A DNA stretch of 23,987 nt from an uncultured Collinsella sp. (lineage in GTDB: Bacteria > Actinomycetota > Coriobacteriia > Coriobacteriales > Coriobacteriaceae): positions 1 through 23,987 of the forward strand of contig URYW01000019.1 of NCBI GenBank assembly GCA_900552145.1. The letters are read 5' to 3'. A program made the translations under genes and the position numbers. The notes beneath the pieces were generated by a model that was given only the letters and a program-made list of their open reading frames with translations, had not been told where the DNA came from and searched no databases. Shown in pieces: positions 13,057 through 22,329 of this stretch (its first letter is position 1; each line of letters begins with the position of its first letter).

Positions 13057-13074
13057 ATGTTAACACGTCAACAA
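13057..13074. repeat. candidate operator, copy 1 (birA-fabH intergenic)
   Basis: ATGTTAACACGTCAACAA matches copy 2 at 13105-13122 in 17 of 18 positions. The core GTTAACACGTCAAC is partly palindromic. It lies between the divergent birA and fabH genes. The regulator is not identified. Confidence 0.5.
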
Positions 13075-13104
13075 AGACTGAAATGCGCTATCCTCTCTTG
13101 GTCG

Positions 13105-13122
13105 ATGTAAACACGTCAACAA
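13105..13122. repeat. candidate operator, copy 2, next to the fabH ribosome binding site
   Basis: ATGTAAACACGTCAACAA is a direct repeat of copy 1, 48 bp downstream, ending 3 nt before the AAAGGAGG ribosome binding site of fabH. Binding here would lie within or at the start of the fab transcript. No convincing housekeeping promoter could be fixed; TATCCT at 13089-13094 is a possible -10 box between the copies but lacks a good -35. Confidence 0.5.
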
Positions 13123-13139
13123 CTCAAAGGAGGCTAGTG

Positions 13140-14099
13140 ATGGGTTTCACGATTCTTGGAACAGGTTCGGCACTTCCTGAGCGCAGTGTTTCCAATGACG
13201 AGCTGTCTGAGTTCCTCGATACCTCGGATGAGTGGATTTTTACTCGCACAGGTATCAAGAGCCGCCACGTCTGCACCACCGAGTCACTTGACGACCTTGC
13301 GGTAGCGGCGAGCGAGCGGGCACTCCAGGTGTCCGGAATCGACGCGAGCCAGCTGGATCTGATCGTCTGCTCGACGACGACGGGTGACCACCTTGTTCCC
13401 GCTGAGGCGTGTGCCGTTGCTGAGCGACTAGGCGCGACGTGCCCTGCCTTCGATGTCTCGGCGGCTTGTGCCGGCTTCGTATTTGCGCTCGATGTCGCCG
13501 AGGGCTATATCGCCCGCAGCCGTGCCGAGCGCGTGCTTGTTGTTGCTGCCGAGCAGATGACGCGCGCGCTCGACTGGACCGACCGTGCCACCTGCGTGCT
13601 ATTTGGCGATGGGGCAGGCGCCGCAGTGATTGAAGCTGGGGGAGACAACCCCCTTGCCGTTGAGCTTTCGACGGCGCCCGACGTCGAGACGTTGCGCGTT
13701 CCCGGTCTGGTCGGTACCTCGCCGTTTAAGGCTTCCGCAGATAGCGCGAGCGTGCTGTCCATGAATGGCCGCCGCGTGTTCAAGTTCGGCGTCAACGCCA
13801 TCTGCGACACGGTCCATAAGCTTGCGATCGATGCGGGCATTTTGGTCGAAGACATCGATCATTTTGTATTCCATCAGGCTAACGAACGAATCCTGAGCCA
13901 GGCGGTCAAGCGCCTGGGCGTGCCGGACGAGCGCGTGGTTCGCACGTTGCGCGAGACCGGCAACATTTCGAGCGCATGCATTCCGCTTGCCCTCGACCGG
14001 CTGGCAAACGCCGGTGCACTTCACACAGGCGACACCATCGCCTTGGTTGGATTTGGCGCCGGTCTGGATATAGGTGGCTATCTGCTTCGTTGGAAGTAG
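13140..14099 (+). CDS. fabH: 3-oxoacyl-ACP synthase III
   Basis: A 319-residue KAS III that condenses an acyl-CoA primer with malonyl-ACP to start fatty-acid synthesis. ATG 13140 is chosen over upstream in-frame starts because AAAGGAGG at 13126-13133 lies 6 nt before it and the protein then begins MGFTILGTGSALPE as in the family. The catalytic triad is visible: Cys110 (SAACAGFVFAL), His245 (FVFHQANERIL) and Asn275 (GNISSACIPLAL). It is the first gene of the fab/acc operon and lies directly behind the candidate operators. Confidence 0.97.
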   Translation: MGFTILGTGSALPERSVSNDELSEFLDTSDEWIFTRTGIKSRHVCTTESLDDLAVAASERALQVSGIDASQLDLIVCSTTTGDHLVPAEACAVAERLGATCPAFDVSAACAGFVFALDVAEGYIARSRAERVLVVAAEQMTRALDWTDRATCVLFGDGAGAAVIEAGGDNPLAVELSTAPDVETLRVPGLVGTSPFKASADSASVLSMNGRRVFKFGVNAICDTVHKLAIDAGILVEDIDHFVFHQANERILSQAVKRLGVPDERVVRTLRETGNISSACIPLALDRLANAGALHTGDTIALVGFGAGLDIGGYLLRWK

Positions 14100-14150
14100 T
14101 CGCACATAGGAAATAAAAACGCCCTAGGGCACAACCAAAGGAGAACTACC

Positions 14151-14387
14151 ATGGCAGATCAGAAGCCCTTCGAGCGCGTTTGCGACGTTATCCGCGAGAC
14201 CGCCGGTCTTGACGATGTCGAGATGAAGCCCGAGTCCACGCTCGAGGAGATTGGTCTCGACAGCCTGGGCACCGTCGAGATCCTCGTTGCCGTCGAGGAC
14301 GAGTTTGGCATCCAGCTCGATACCGAGGAGAACCCCAAGACGGTCGGCGAGTTCGCCGATACGGTCGAGGCGGCATTGGAGAAGTAG
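14151..14387 (+). CDS. acpP: acyl carrier protein
   Basis: A 78-residue acidic carrier protein. Ser38 in the GLDSLGTVE motif is the 4'-phosphopantetheine attachment site (family consensus DSL). Helix III and the C-terminal NPKTVGEFADTVEA are typical. Start ATG 14151 follows AAAGGAG. It is 51 nt after fabH, the longest gap within the fab operon up to fabF, and 2 nt before fabK. It carries the growing acyl chain for every other enzyme of the cluster. Confidence 0.96.
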   Translation: MADQKPFERVCDVIRETAGLDDVEMKPESTLEEIGLDSLGTVEILVAVEDEFGIQLDTEENPKTVGEFADTVEAALEK

Positions 14388-14389
14388 AG

Positions 14390-15334
14390 ATGCTCAAGAC
14401 TCCTCTCTGCGATCTGCTCGGCATCGAAAAACCCGTGTTCCAGGGTGGCATGGCCTGGATTGCCGATGCCTCGCTGGCATCTGCCGTGTCCGAGGCGGGC
14501 GGCTTAGGCATTATCGCGGCCATGAATGCCGACGCAAACTGGCTTGGCGACCAGATTCATGAGCTGCGCGCCAAGACGGATAAGCCCTTTGGCGTGAACG
14601 TCATGCTCATGAGCCCGTTTGCCGACGAGGTTGCACAGGTCGTGATTGACGAGCGAGTGCCGGTCGTCGTGACGGGCGCCGGCAATCCCGCCAAGTACAT
14701 GAAGGCGTGGAACGAGGCGGGCATCAAGGTCATCCCGGTCGTTGCCTCGGTGGCGCTGGCGCGCCTCGTGGCACGTCGTGGAGCCACGGCGGTTGTTGCC
14801 GAGGGTACCGAATCGGGCGGCCATATTGGCGAGACCTCGACGATGGCACTGGTGCCGCAGGTCGTCGATGCGGTTGACATTCCCGTCGTGGCCGCCGGCG
14901 GTATTGCCGACGGCCGCGGCGTGGCGGCCGCCTTTATGCTGGGCGCCGAAGGCGTGCTAGTGGGTACGCGCTTTCTGGTCGCAGACGAGTGCACCGTCTC
15001 GGAGCAGTACAAAGAGATGGTCCTGAAGGCCAACGACACTTCAACGCGTGCGACCGGTCGCTCGACGGGACATCCAGTGCGCGCCCTCAAGAGCCCCTTC
15101 ACCAACGCCTATGCCAAGAGCGAGGGTTCCGGCGCGAGTGCCGAGGAGCTCGGTGCTATGGGAACCGGTGCGCTGCGTAAGGCCGCCAAGGACGGCAACT
15201 ACGAAGAGGGTTCGTTTTTGTGTGGACAGATTGCCGGCATGGTCAACGAGCGCCAGAGCGCACGCGAAATCGTTGACGACCTGGTCGATGGCGCCGAGCA
15301 CGTCCTGAAGGGTGCGTGCGCATGGGTGGCGTAG
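14390..15334 (+). CDS. fabK: FMN-dependent enoyl-ACP reductase II
   Basis: A 314-residue flavoprotein of the nitronate monooxygenase/FabK fold that reduces the enoyl-ACP double bond, the last step of each elongation round. FabK-type segments as remembered from Streptococcus pneumoniae are clear: PVFQGGMAWIADASLA at the start, KPFGVNVMLMSPF, VVTGAGNPAKYM, VAEGTESGGHIGETSTM, AAGGIADGRG, FMLGAEGVLVGTRF and GQIAGMV near the end. Its place inside a fab operon supports FabK over a detoxifying nitronate monooxygenase. It starts 2 nt after acpP. Its end overlaps the start of fabD by 13 nt. No fabI is seen in the window; FabK enzymes are known to be insensitive to triclosan. Confidence 0.94.
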   Translation: MLKTPLCDLLGIEKPVFQGGMAWIADASLASAVSEAGGLGIIAAMNADANWLGDQIHELRAKTDKPFGVNVMLMSPFADEVAQVVIDERVPVVVTGAGNPAKYMKAWNEAGIKVIPVVASVALARLVARRGATAVVAEGTESGGHIGETSTMALVPQVVDAVDIPVVAAGGIADGRGVAAAFMLGAEGVLVGTRFLVADECTVSEQYKEMVLKANDTSTRATGRSTGHPVRALKSPFTNAYAKSEGSGASAEELGAMGTGALRKAAKDGNYEEGSFLCGQIAGMVNERQSAREIVDDLVDGAEHVLKGACAWVA

Positions 15335-16248
15335 CGTTTTTGTTTGCCGGCCAGGGTGCCCAGCACCCCGCGATGGGCGTCAACTTGATCGAGACATCGC
15401 CGGCGGCCGCCGAGGTGTTCGCCATTGCCGACGAGGTGCGCCCGGGGACGAGCGAGCAGTGCCGGAGCGCCTCCAAGGAGGAGCTCTCGCAGACCGAGAA
15501 CACGCAGCCTTGCGTGTTCGTGCACGACTTGGCTGTCGCCGTCGCCCTGCGCGAGCGCGGCGTGGTGCCTGCCGCCTGTGCGGGATTCTCGCTGGGCGAG
15601 GTCGCTGCACTCACCTTTGCGGGGGCATTCGATACGCGAGCGGGTTGTGAGCTCGTGTGAGCGCGCGCGGCATTGATGGCCACGGCGGCCGAGCGTCACC
15701 CCGGCGGCATGCGCGCCGTCATCAAACTTGATGCTGCGCAAGTCGAGAACCTGGCTGCGCAGGCCGGCGAGGACTGCTGGCCGGTCAACTACAACAGTCC
15801 CCAGCAGACGGTTGTGGCCGGAGCGCCCGATGCGCTGCAGACCCTCGACGTCCTAGTAAAAGAGGCTGGCGGCCGCGCCATGAAGGTCGCGGTGTCGGGT
15901 GCATTTCATAGCCCCTATATGGCCGAGGCGACCTGTGGCCTTGCCGCATATATTGAGGCCGGTCACGCGCCGTCCCCGTTGCTCATTCCTGTTTTGGCAA
16001 ATATGACAGCGGCGCCCTATCCGGCGGATCCCCAGACGGCATCGGATGTCTTGGCCAATCAGGTGAGCCATGCCGTACGCTGGGTCGATACGCTGCATGC
16101 TCTGCAGGATCAAGGCATCGACACATTTATTGAGGTCGGCCCCGGCAAAACGCTGTCTGGCCTGATCAAGCGTACGTTGAGCGACGTTCGTGTGTATTCG
16201 TGCGAGACGGCCGAGCAGGTCGCAGCTATTGCCGACGAGCTCGCATAG
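15322..16248 (+). pseudogene. fabD: malonyl-CoA:ACP transacylase interrupted by an in-frame TGA
   Basis: The frame from ATG 15322 (MGGVAFLFAGQGAQ) to TAG 16246-16248 encodes a full-length FabD of about 308 residues, except for TGA at codon 113 (15658-15660). Both sides are in the same frame, so one base explains it; CGA (Arg) to TGA is the simplest change. The nucleophile Ser90 (AGFSLGE) is before the stop. The probable substrate-binding Arg115 and catalytic His196 (GAFHSPYM) are after it, so neither half alone should be active. In-frame TTG 15673 and ATG 15676 follow but have no ribosome binding site. The start overlaps the end of fabK; AAGGG at 15308-15312 favours ATG 15322 over GTG 15316. 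FabD supplies malonyl-ACP, so a true null would be surprising unless another copy exists, the stop is read through, or the base is a sequence error. Confidence 0.85.
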
Positions 16249-16278
16249 TCCACAGGGCTGTAACCCGAAAGGAATGAC

Positions 16279-17052
16279 ATGGGCAACTTGAACAATGGCG
16301 CGCTCGAGCGCAACGACTCACGTCGCGTGGCACTGGTCACGGGCGGCTCGCGGGGTATCGGCCGCGCCTGCGCTATCGGTCTGGCGGAGGATGGCTACGA
16401 TATCGCCGTCGTCTATGCCGGCAGCGTCGATGCGGCGCGCGAGACGTGCGACGCCTGCGAGGCGGCTGGCGCCACGGCGCGCTCATATCAATGTGACGTG
16501 GCCGACCCCGCTGCCGTCAACGCGTGCGTGGAAGCGGTCCTCAACGACTTTGGCTCCATTTGGGCGCTCGTCAACAACGCTGGCATCACGCGCGACGGCC
16601 TGCTCATGCGCATGGGCGATGACGCCTTCGATCGCGTGCTCGATGTCAATCTTAAAGGAACGTTTAACACGACGCGTGCGCTCACCAAGACCTTTATGCG
16701 CCAGCGCGGCGGCTGCGTCGTCAACATGAGCTCGGTTGTGGGCCTGATGGGCAATGCCGGGCAGGCCAACTACGCTGCCTCCAAGGCGGGCGTGATCGGC
16801 CTGACCAAGGCGGTGGCGCGCGAGCTTGCGCCCCGCGGTGTACGAGTGAACGCGGTCGCCCCCGGGTTTGTCGAGACGGATATGACGGCAAAGCTCTCGG
16901 AGAAGGTTCGCGCGGCAACCGAGGAGCAGATTCCCCTAAAGCGCATGGCGCGCCCCGAGGAAGTGGCCGGCGTGGTGCGCTTTTTGGCGAGCGATGCGGC
17001 TGCCTACATTACGGGCGAGGTCGTGCGCGTCGACGGCGGAAGGGCGATGTAG
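16279..17052 (+). CDS. fabG: 3-oxoacyl-ACP reductase
   Basis: A 257-residue short-chain dehydrogenase that reduces 3-oxoacyl-ACP with NADPH. The nucleotide-binding glycine motif is TGGSRGIGRA at about residues 21-30, followed by NNAGITRDGLLMRM, the catalytic Ser in NMSSVVGLMGN, and Tyr/Lys in NYAASKAGVIGLTK. The C-terminal YITGEVVRVDGGRAM is typical of FabG. The first 14 or so residues are a non-conserved extension. ATG 16279 follows AAAGGA. It lies 30 nt after fabD. Confidence 0.97.
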   Translation: MGNLNNGALERNDSRRVALVTGGSRGIGRACAIGLAEDGYDIAVVYAGSVDAARETCDACEAAGATARSYQCDVADPAAVNACVEAVLNDFGSIWALVNNAGITRDGLLMRMGDDAFDRVLDVNLKGTFNTTRALTKTFMRQRGGCVVNMSSVVGLMGNAGQANYAASKAGVIGLTKAVARELAPRGVRVNAVAPGFVETDMTAKLSEKVRAATEEQIPLKRMARPEEVAGVVRFLASDAAAYITGEVVRVDGGRAM

Positions 17053-17091
17053 AAACCAGGGCCGAAGAACGGCTTGGATGAGGAGACCATG

Positions 17092-18339
17092 ATGGAACAG
17101 AGAGTTGCAATCACCGGCATAGGTGCCGTATCGCCGCTCGGCAACACCGCGCTTGCCACCTGGGCGGCAATGTGCGCTGGCACGTGCGGCATCGGCCCGA
17201 TTACGCACTTCGATACCGATGCGTTTGCCGTCAAGGTAGCGGCCGAGGTCAAGGGCTTTGACGGCAACGAGTACTTTGGCAAGCGTGATGCAAAGCATCT
17301 GGACCCCTGCGTTCAGTTTGCGATGGCGGCTTCGGACGAGGCCATGCGCGATGCGGGCTTTGATGTCGAAGGCGCCATCGATCGAGAGCGCCTGGGCGTC
17401 TACGTGGGCTCGGGCGTGGGCGGCATGACGACGCTCGTCGACAACGTCCATACGATTGCCGAACGTGGGCCCCGCCGCGCATCGCCCTATATGATCGCGA
17501 TGATGATCCCCAACATGGCATCGGGCAATATCGCAATCCGCCACAAGGCAAAGGGCCCGACCCTGCCCGTGGTGACCGCGTGCGCAACCTCGGCCCATGC
17601 GGTGGGCGAGGCGTTCCGCGCCATCAAGCACGGCTATGCCGACGCGATCCTCGCGGGCGGCGCCGAGGCTGCAATTATCCCCGATGCCGTTGCGGGCTTT
17701 ACGTCCTGCCGTGCATTGACCACCAACCCCGATCCCGCGACGGCCTGCCGTCCGTTCGATGCAGACCGCGACGGCTTTGTGATGGGCGAGGGCGCCTGCG
17801 TGCTCGTGCTCGAGAGCATGGAACATGCGCAGGCGCGCGGTGCGCACATTTATGCCGAGGTCGTGGGCTACGGCAACACCGATGATGCCTATCACATCAC
17901 GAGTCCTGATCCCGAGGCTGCCGGCATTGCCCGCGCGATATCGCTGGCGGTGACCGAGGGCGACGTCAGGCCTTCCGAGGGTCTCTACATCAATGCTCAC
18001 GGCACATCGACCAAGCTCAACGATTCGTCCGAGACGGCGGGCATTAAGCGTGCGCTCGGCGAGGACGCGGCGCGCGCCGCGCACGTCTCGTCGACTAAGT
18101 CGATGACCGGCCACATGATCGGTGCCACGGGCGCCATCGAGGTCATGGCCTGCGCCATGGCGCTCGAGCAGGGCGTGGTGCCGCCGACCATTAACTACCG
18201 CACGCCCGATCCCGCCTGCGATCTTGACTACACGCCCAATCGCGCAGTTCGCGCCGACCTTACCTGGGCGCTTTCGACCAACCTAGGCTTTGGCGGGCAC
18301 AACGCCGCCATCGCGCTGCGTAGATATACGAGGAGCTAG
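17092..18339 (+). CDS. fabF: 3-oxoacyl-ACP synthase II
   Basis: A 415-residue KAS II that elongates acyl-ACP with malonyl-ACP. The catalytic residues are Cys164 (TACATSAHAVGEAF), His303 (NAHGTSTKLND) and His341 (STKSMTGHMIGATGA). I choose ATG 17092 because GAGGAG at 17080-17085 is 6 nt upstream; ATG 17089 is possible but only 3 nt away. The protein then begins MEQRVAITGIGAVSPLG, as usual for the family. It lies 39 nt after fabG and 3 nt before accB. Another KAS (FabB) is not seen in the window. Confidence 0.97.
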   Translation: MEQRVAITGIGAVSPLGNTALATWAAMCAGTCGIGPITHFDTDAFAVKVAAEVKGFDGNEYFGKRDAKHLDPCVQFAMAASDEAMRDAGFDVEGAIDRERLGVYVGSGVGGMTTLVDNVHTIAERGPRRASPYMIAMMIPNMASGNIAIRHKAKGPTLPVVTACATSAHAVGEAFRAIKHGYADAILAGGAEAAIIPDAVAGFTSCRALTTNPDPATACRPFDADRDGFVMGEGACVLVLESMEHAQARGAHIYAEVVGYGNTDDAYHITSPDPEAAGIARAISLAVTEGDVRPSEGLYINAHGTSTKLNDSSETAGIKRALGEDAARAAHVSSTKSMTGHMIGATGAIEVMACAMALEQGVVPPTINYRTPDPACDLDYTPNRAVRADLTWALSTNLGFGGHNAAIALRRYTRS

Positions 18340-18342
18340 AGC

Positions 18343-18816
18343 ATGGATTCCAAAAGACTTGCCGAGATAGCCGATGTTATGGAGGACCGCGGCCTCACGC
18401 GCGTGCGCGTTGAGGAGCCCGATGGCACCGCGGTCGAACTCGAGCGCGCGAGCGCCGCACAGCCGGTTGCCGTGCCCATGCCCATGCCGAGCGCTATGGC
18501 CGCTCCAGTTGCAGCTCCCACAGTCGCGCCTGCCGCACCGGAGCCCGCCGCGCAGACACCTGCCGCCGCACCGGAGCCCAAGGGCACCGAGGTGACCGCT
18601 CCCATGGTCGGCGTTTTCTATGCTGCCCCGGCGCCGGGCGACGAGCCGTTTGTGCACGTGGGCTCTAAGGTCAAGGCCGGCGAGACCCTCTGCATTATCG
18701 AGGCCATGAAGGTTCTCAACGAGGTGACGGCCGAGGCAGACGGCGAGGTGCTCGAGATCTGCGTGGCCGACGGCGACCTCGTGGAGTTTGGCAGCTGCCT
18801 CATGAGGATCGGATAG
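18343..18816 (+). CDS. accB: biotin carboxyl carrier protein of acetyl-CoA carboxylase
   Basis: A 157-residue BCCP. Residues 1-40 are the short N-terminal domain (VEEPDGTAVELER). A Pro/Ala-rich linker follows at about 42-80. The biotinyl domain spans about 83-157, with acceptor Lys123 in EAMKVLNEV. It is the substrate of BirA (12187-12963) and shuttles carboxybiotin between AccC and the AccDA carboxyltransferase. Start ATG 18343 follows GAGGAG. It lies 3 nt after fabF and just before fabZ. Confidence 0.96.
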   Translation: MDSKRLAEIADVMEDRGLTRVRVEEPDGTAVELERASAAQPVAVPMPMPSAMAAPVAAPTVAPAAPEPAAQTPAAAPEPKGTEVTAPMVGVFYAAPAPGDEPFVHVGSKVKAGETLCIIEAMKVLNEVTAEADGEVLEICVADGDLVEFGSCLMRIG

Positions 18817-18825
18817 GTGATATCC

Positions 18826-19248
18826 ATGAACAAAGAAGAGCTCAAGAAGCTGTTACCGCATCGCGAGCCGATGCTTTTGCTCGACGAAGCCGAGCTGGTG
18901 GGCGACGAGGCCCACGGCAAGATCACGATTACGGGCGACGAATACTTTTTGCAGGGGCATTTTCCGGGAAACCCGGTGGTCCCCGGCGTGATCCAGTGCG
19001 AGATGCTCGCCCAAAACTGTTGCGTGCTGCTGATGGGCGATGAGGAAGCGCGCGGCGCGACGCCGTTCTACACGAGTCTGGACAAGGTGCGCTTTAAGCG
19101 TCCGGTGCGCCCGGGCGACACGGTTGATCTGGTGTGCACCATCACGCGTGCGCGCGGGCCGTTCCGCTTTGCGACGGGTACTGCGAGCGTCAACGGTGAG
19201 GTTTGCTGCCGCGCCGATATGTCTTTTGCACTCATGCACGAAAGTTAA
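18826..19248 (+). CDS. fabZ: 3-hydroxyacyl-ACP dehydratase
   Basis: A 140-residue hot-dog fold dehydratase that removes water from 3-hydroxyacyl-ACP. ATG 18826 gives the usual FabZ start (MNKEELKKLLPHREPMLLLDE); GTG 18817 immediately after accB is a less likely alternative. The catalytic His is in GHFPGNPVVPGV and the acidic partner in QCEMLAQ. Later segments DKVRFKRPVRPGD and GEVCCRADMSFAL fit the family. It sits between accB and accC. No FabA or FabM isomerase is visible in the window, so how unsaturated fatty acids are made, if at all, is not shown here. Confidence 0.94.
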   Translation: MNKEELKKLLPHREPMLLLDEAELVGDEAHGKITITGDEYFLQGHFPGNPVVPGVIQCEMLAQNCCVLLMGDEEARGATPFYTSLDKVRFKRPVRPGDTVDLVCTITRARGPFRFATGTASVNGEVCCRADMSFALMHES

Positions 19249-19258
19249 GGAAGGCTTC

Positions 19259-20588
<1,330 letters not shown>

Positions 20589-20602
<14 letters not shown>

Positions 20603-22313
20603 AAAAGCGAAGACGGTCAACGTCCTCGAGGGGCCGATGACCGAGTCGTGCGCCGAGTTTCCCGCGCGCCACGTGTTTATCAAGTGTCCGGAGTGCCGCC
20701 GCGTGATCGATGAGGCACGCCTGCACGACAACCTCGAGGTCTGCCCTCGTTGCGGCAAACACTTTCGCGTGAGCGGTCGCGCGCGCATGCGCATGACGGT
20801 CGACGAGGGCACGTTTGAGGAATGGGATGCCAATCTGGCGTCGGAGGATTTCCTCTCGTTTCCCAGCTATGCCGACAAGCTCAAGAGCGTGAGCGAGCGT
20901 TCGGGCGAGCGCGATGCCGTTGTGTGCGGCAAGGGTAAAATCTGCGGTTGCGATACCGCGTGCTTCTTTATGGATGCCAACTTTATGATGGGCTCGATGG
21001 GTTCCGTGGTGGGCGAGAAGATCTGTCGCACATTTGAGCATGCGACCGAGCTGGGATTGCCGGTTGTCGGCTTTACCGTTTCGGGCGGAGCGCGCATGCA
21101 AGAGGGCGTGACATCGCTTATGCAGATGGCCAAAATCTCTGCTGCCGCGAGAAGGCATAGCGAGGCGGGCGGCCTGTATATCACGGTGCTCACCGACCCC
21201 ACGACTGGCGGCGTGACCGCGAGCTTTGCCATGGAGGGCGATATTATCCTGGCCGAGCCCGATGCCCTGACGGCATTTGCCGGCCCGCGCGTGATCGAGC
21301 AGAACATGCACAAGCGCCTGCCCAAGGGATTCCAGCGCTCCGAGTTTTTGCTGGAGCACGGCTTTTGCGATGCCGTCGTTCCGCGTGGCGAGATTGCGCT
21401 CACGGTGGGCGAGCTGCTGGCGCTGCACGAAGGGCACGTGCCCGGCCTGGGGGCACCGCACGAGATTGTGCATACGGGTCGCCGCGGCAAAAAGTTGGGA
21501 CACTTGTTCAAGCGCTCGGCCGCACCAAAAACCGCGCTCGAGATTGTCAAACAGACCCGCTCGGCAGATCGCGCCACGGCAGGCGAGATGATCTCGCTGG
21601 GCCTGGATGGATTTGTGGAGCTGCACGGCGACCGCTACTTTGGCGACGACGCCGCTGTGGTGGCTGGCATTGGCTGGAAAGACGGGCGCCCCGTAACGGT
21701 CATCGCCATCGAGCGCGGCACCACGACCAAAGAGCGCATGCGTCGCAACTTTGGCATGGCACATCCCGAGGGCTACCGCAAAGCGCGTCGCCTTATGCGC
21801 CAGGCCGAAAAGTTTGGTCGACCGGTTCTGTGCCTGGTCGATACTTCGGGCGCGTTTTGCGGCATCGGTGCCGAGGAGCGCGGCCAGGGCGAGGCGATTG
21901 CTCAGAATCTCATGGAGATGAGCGGCCTTAAGACACCGATTGTCTCGGTGGTGACAGGCGAGGGCGGCTCTGGTGGCGCGCTGGCGCTGTCCGTGGCCGA
22001 CCGCATCCTGATGCTCTCGAGCTCGGCCTATTCAGTCGTGAGCCCCGAGGCCTGTGCGTCGATCCTGTGGAAGGATACCGAGCGTGCGGATGAGGCCGCC
22101 GAGGCGCTTAAGCTCACGGCCCCCGATCTGCTGGCGCTCGGCATCATCGACGGCATTGTTGACGATAAGGGCCTGTCGCATGAGGAGATCGCCGGTGCCG
22201 TCATGTCCTCGGCATTTGATGCCTTCGATACGCTTGGGCAGCTCGACGACGCGACCCTCACAAACCTCCGCTACGAAAAGTACCGCGCAATCGGTCGATA
22301 CCGCACGATGTGA
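20589..22313 (+). CDS. accDA: fused acetyl-CoA carboxylase carboxyltransferase, beta and alpha domains
   Basis: A 574-residue protein joining the two carboxyltransferase subunits that are usually separate. The N-terminal half (to about residue 280) is AccD: a four-Cys zinc ribbon (Cys33, Cys36, Cys52, Cys55), then FMDANFMMGSMGSVVGEKI, VSGGARMQEG, and TDPTTGGVTASFAM. A linker of about 30 residues follows. The C-terminal half is AccA: FVELHGDRYFGDD, RRNFGMAHPEGYRKA, VDTSGAFCGIGAEERGQ, TGEGGSGGALAL and SPEACASILWK. The two halves together transfer the carboxyl group from biotin to acetyl-CoA. ATG 20589 overlaps the end of accC, with GATGGGG 6 nt upstream. It stops with TGA, so TGA is used as a normal stop in this window. 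Confidence 0.95.
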
Positions 22314-22329
22314 CAAAGGGACAGCCCGC

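Noticed and set aside
13083..13139. Longer fabH start at ATG 13083
   Set aside because: The extra 19 residues are not FabH-like, would be encoded through operator copy 2, and ATG 13140 has an excellent ribosome binding site.
14121..14130. Perfect palindrome GCCCTAGGGC between fabH and acpP
   Set aside because: Ten bases with no loop and no T run are too little to call a terminator or operator.
15658..15720. Selenocysteine at the fabD TGA
   Set aside because: No Cys is expected at this position in FabD and no convincing SECIS-like hairpin was seen just downstream. Recoding of TGA in general is unlikely because accDA ends with TGA as a normal stop.
16936..18114. 392-codon minus-strand frame across fabF
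   Set aside because: Antisense shadow of a certain gene, His/Arg/Ala-rich translation, no recognisable domain.
22314..22326. AAAGGGACAG after accDA as a third copy of the cassette-flanking repeat
   Set aside because: Only about 10 nt match and they coincide with a ribosome-binding-site-like stretch, so chance is the better explanation.
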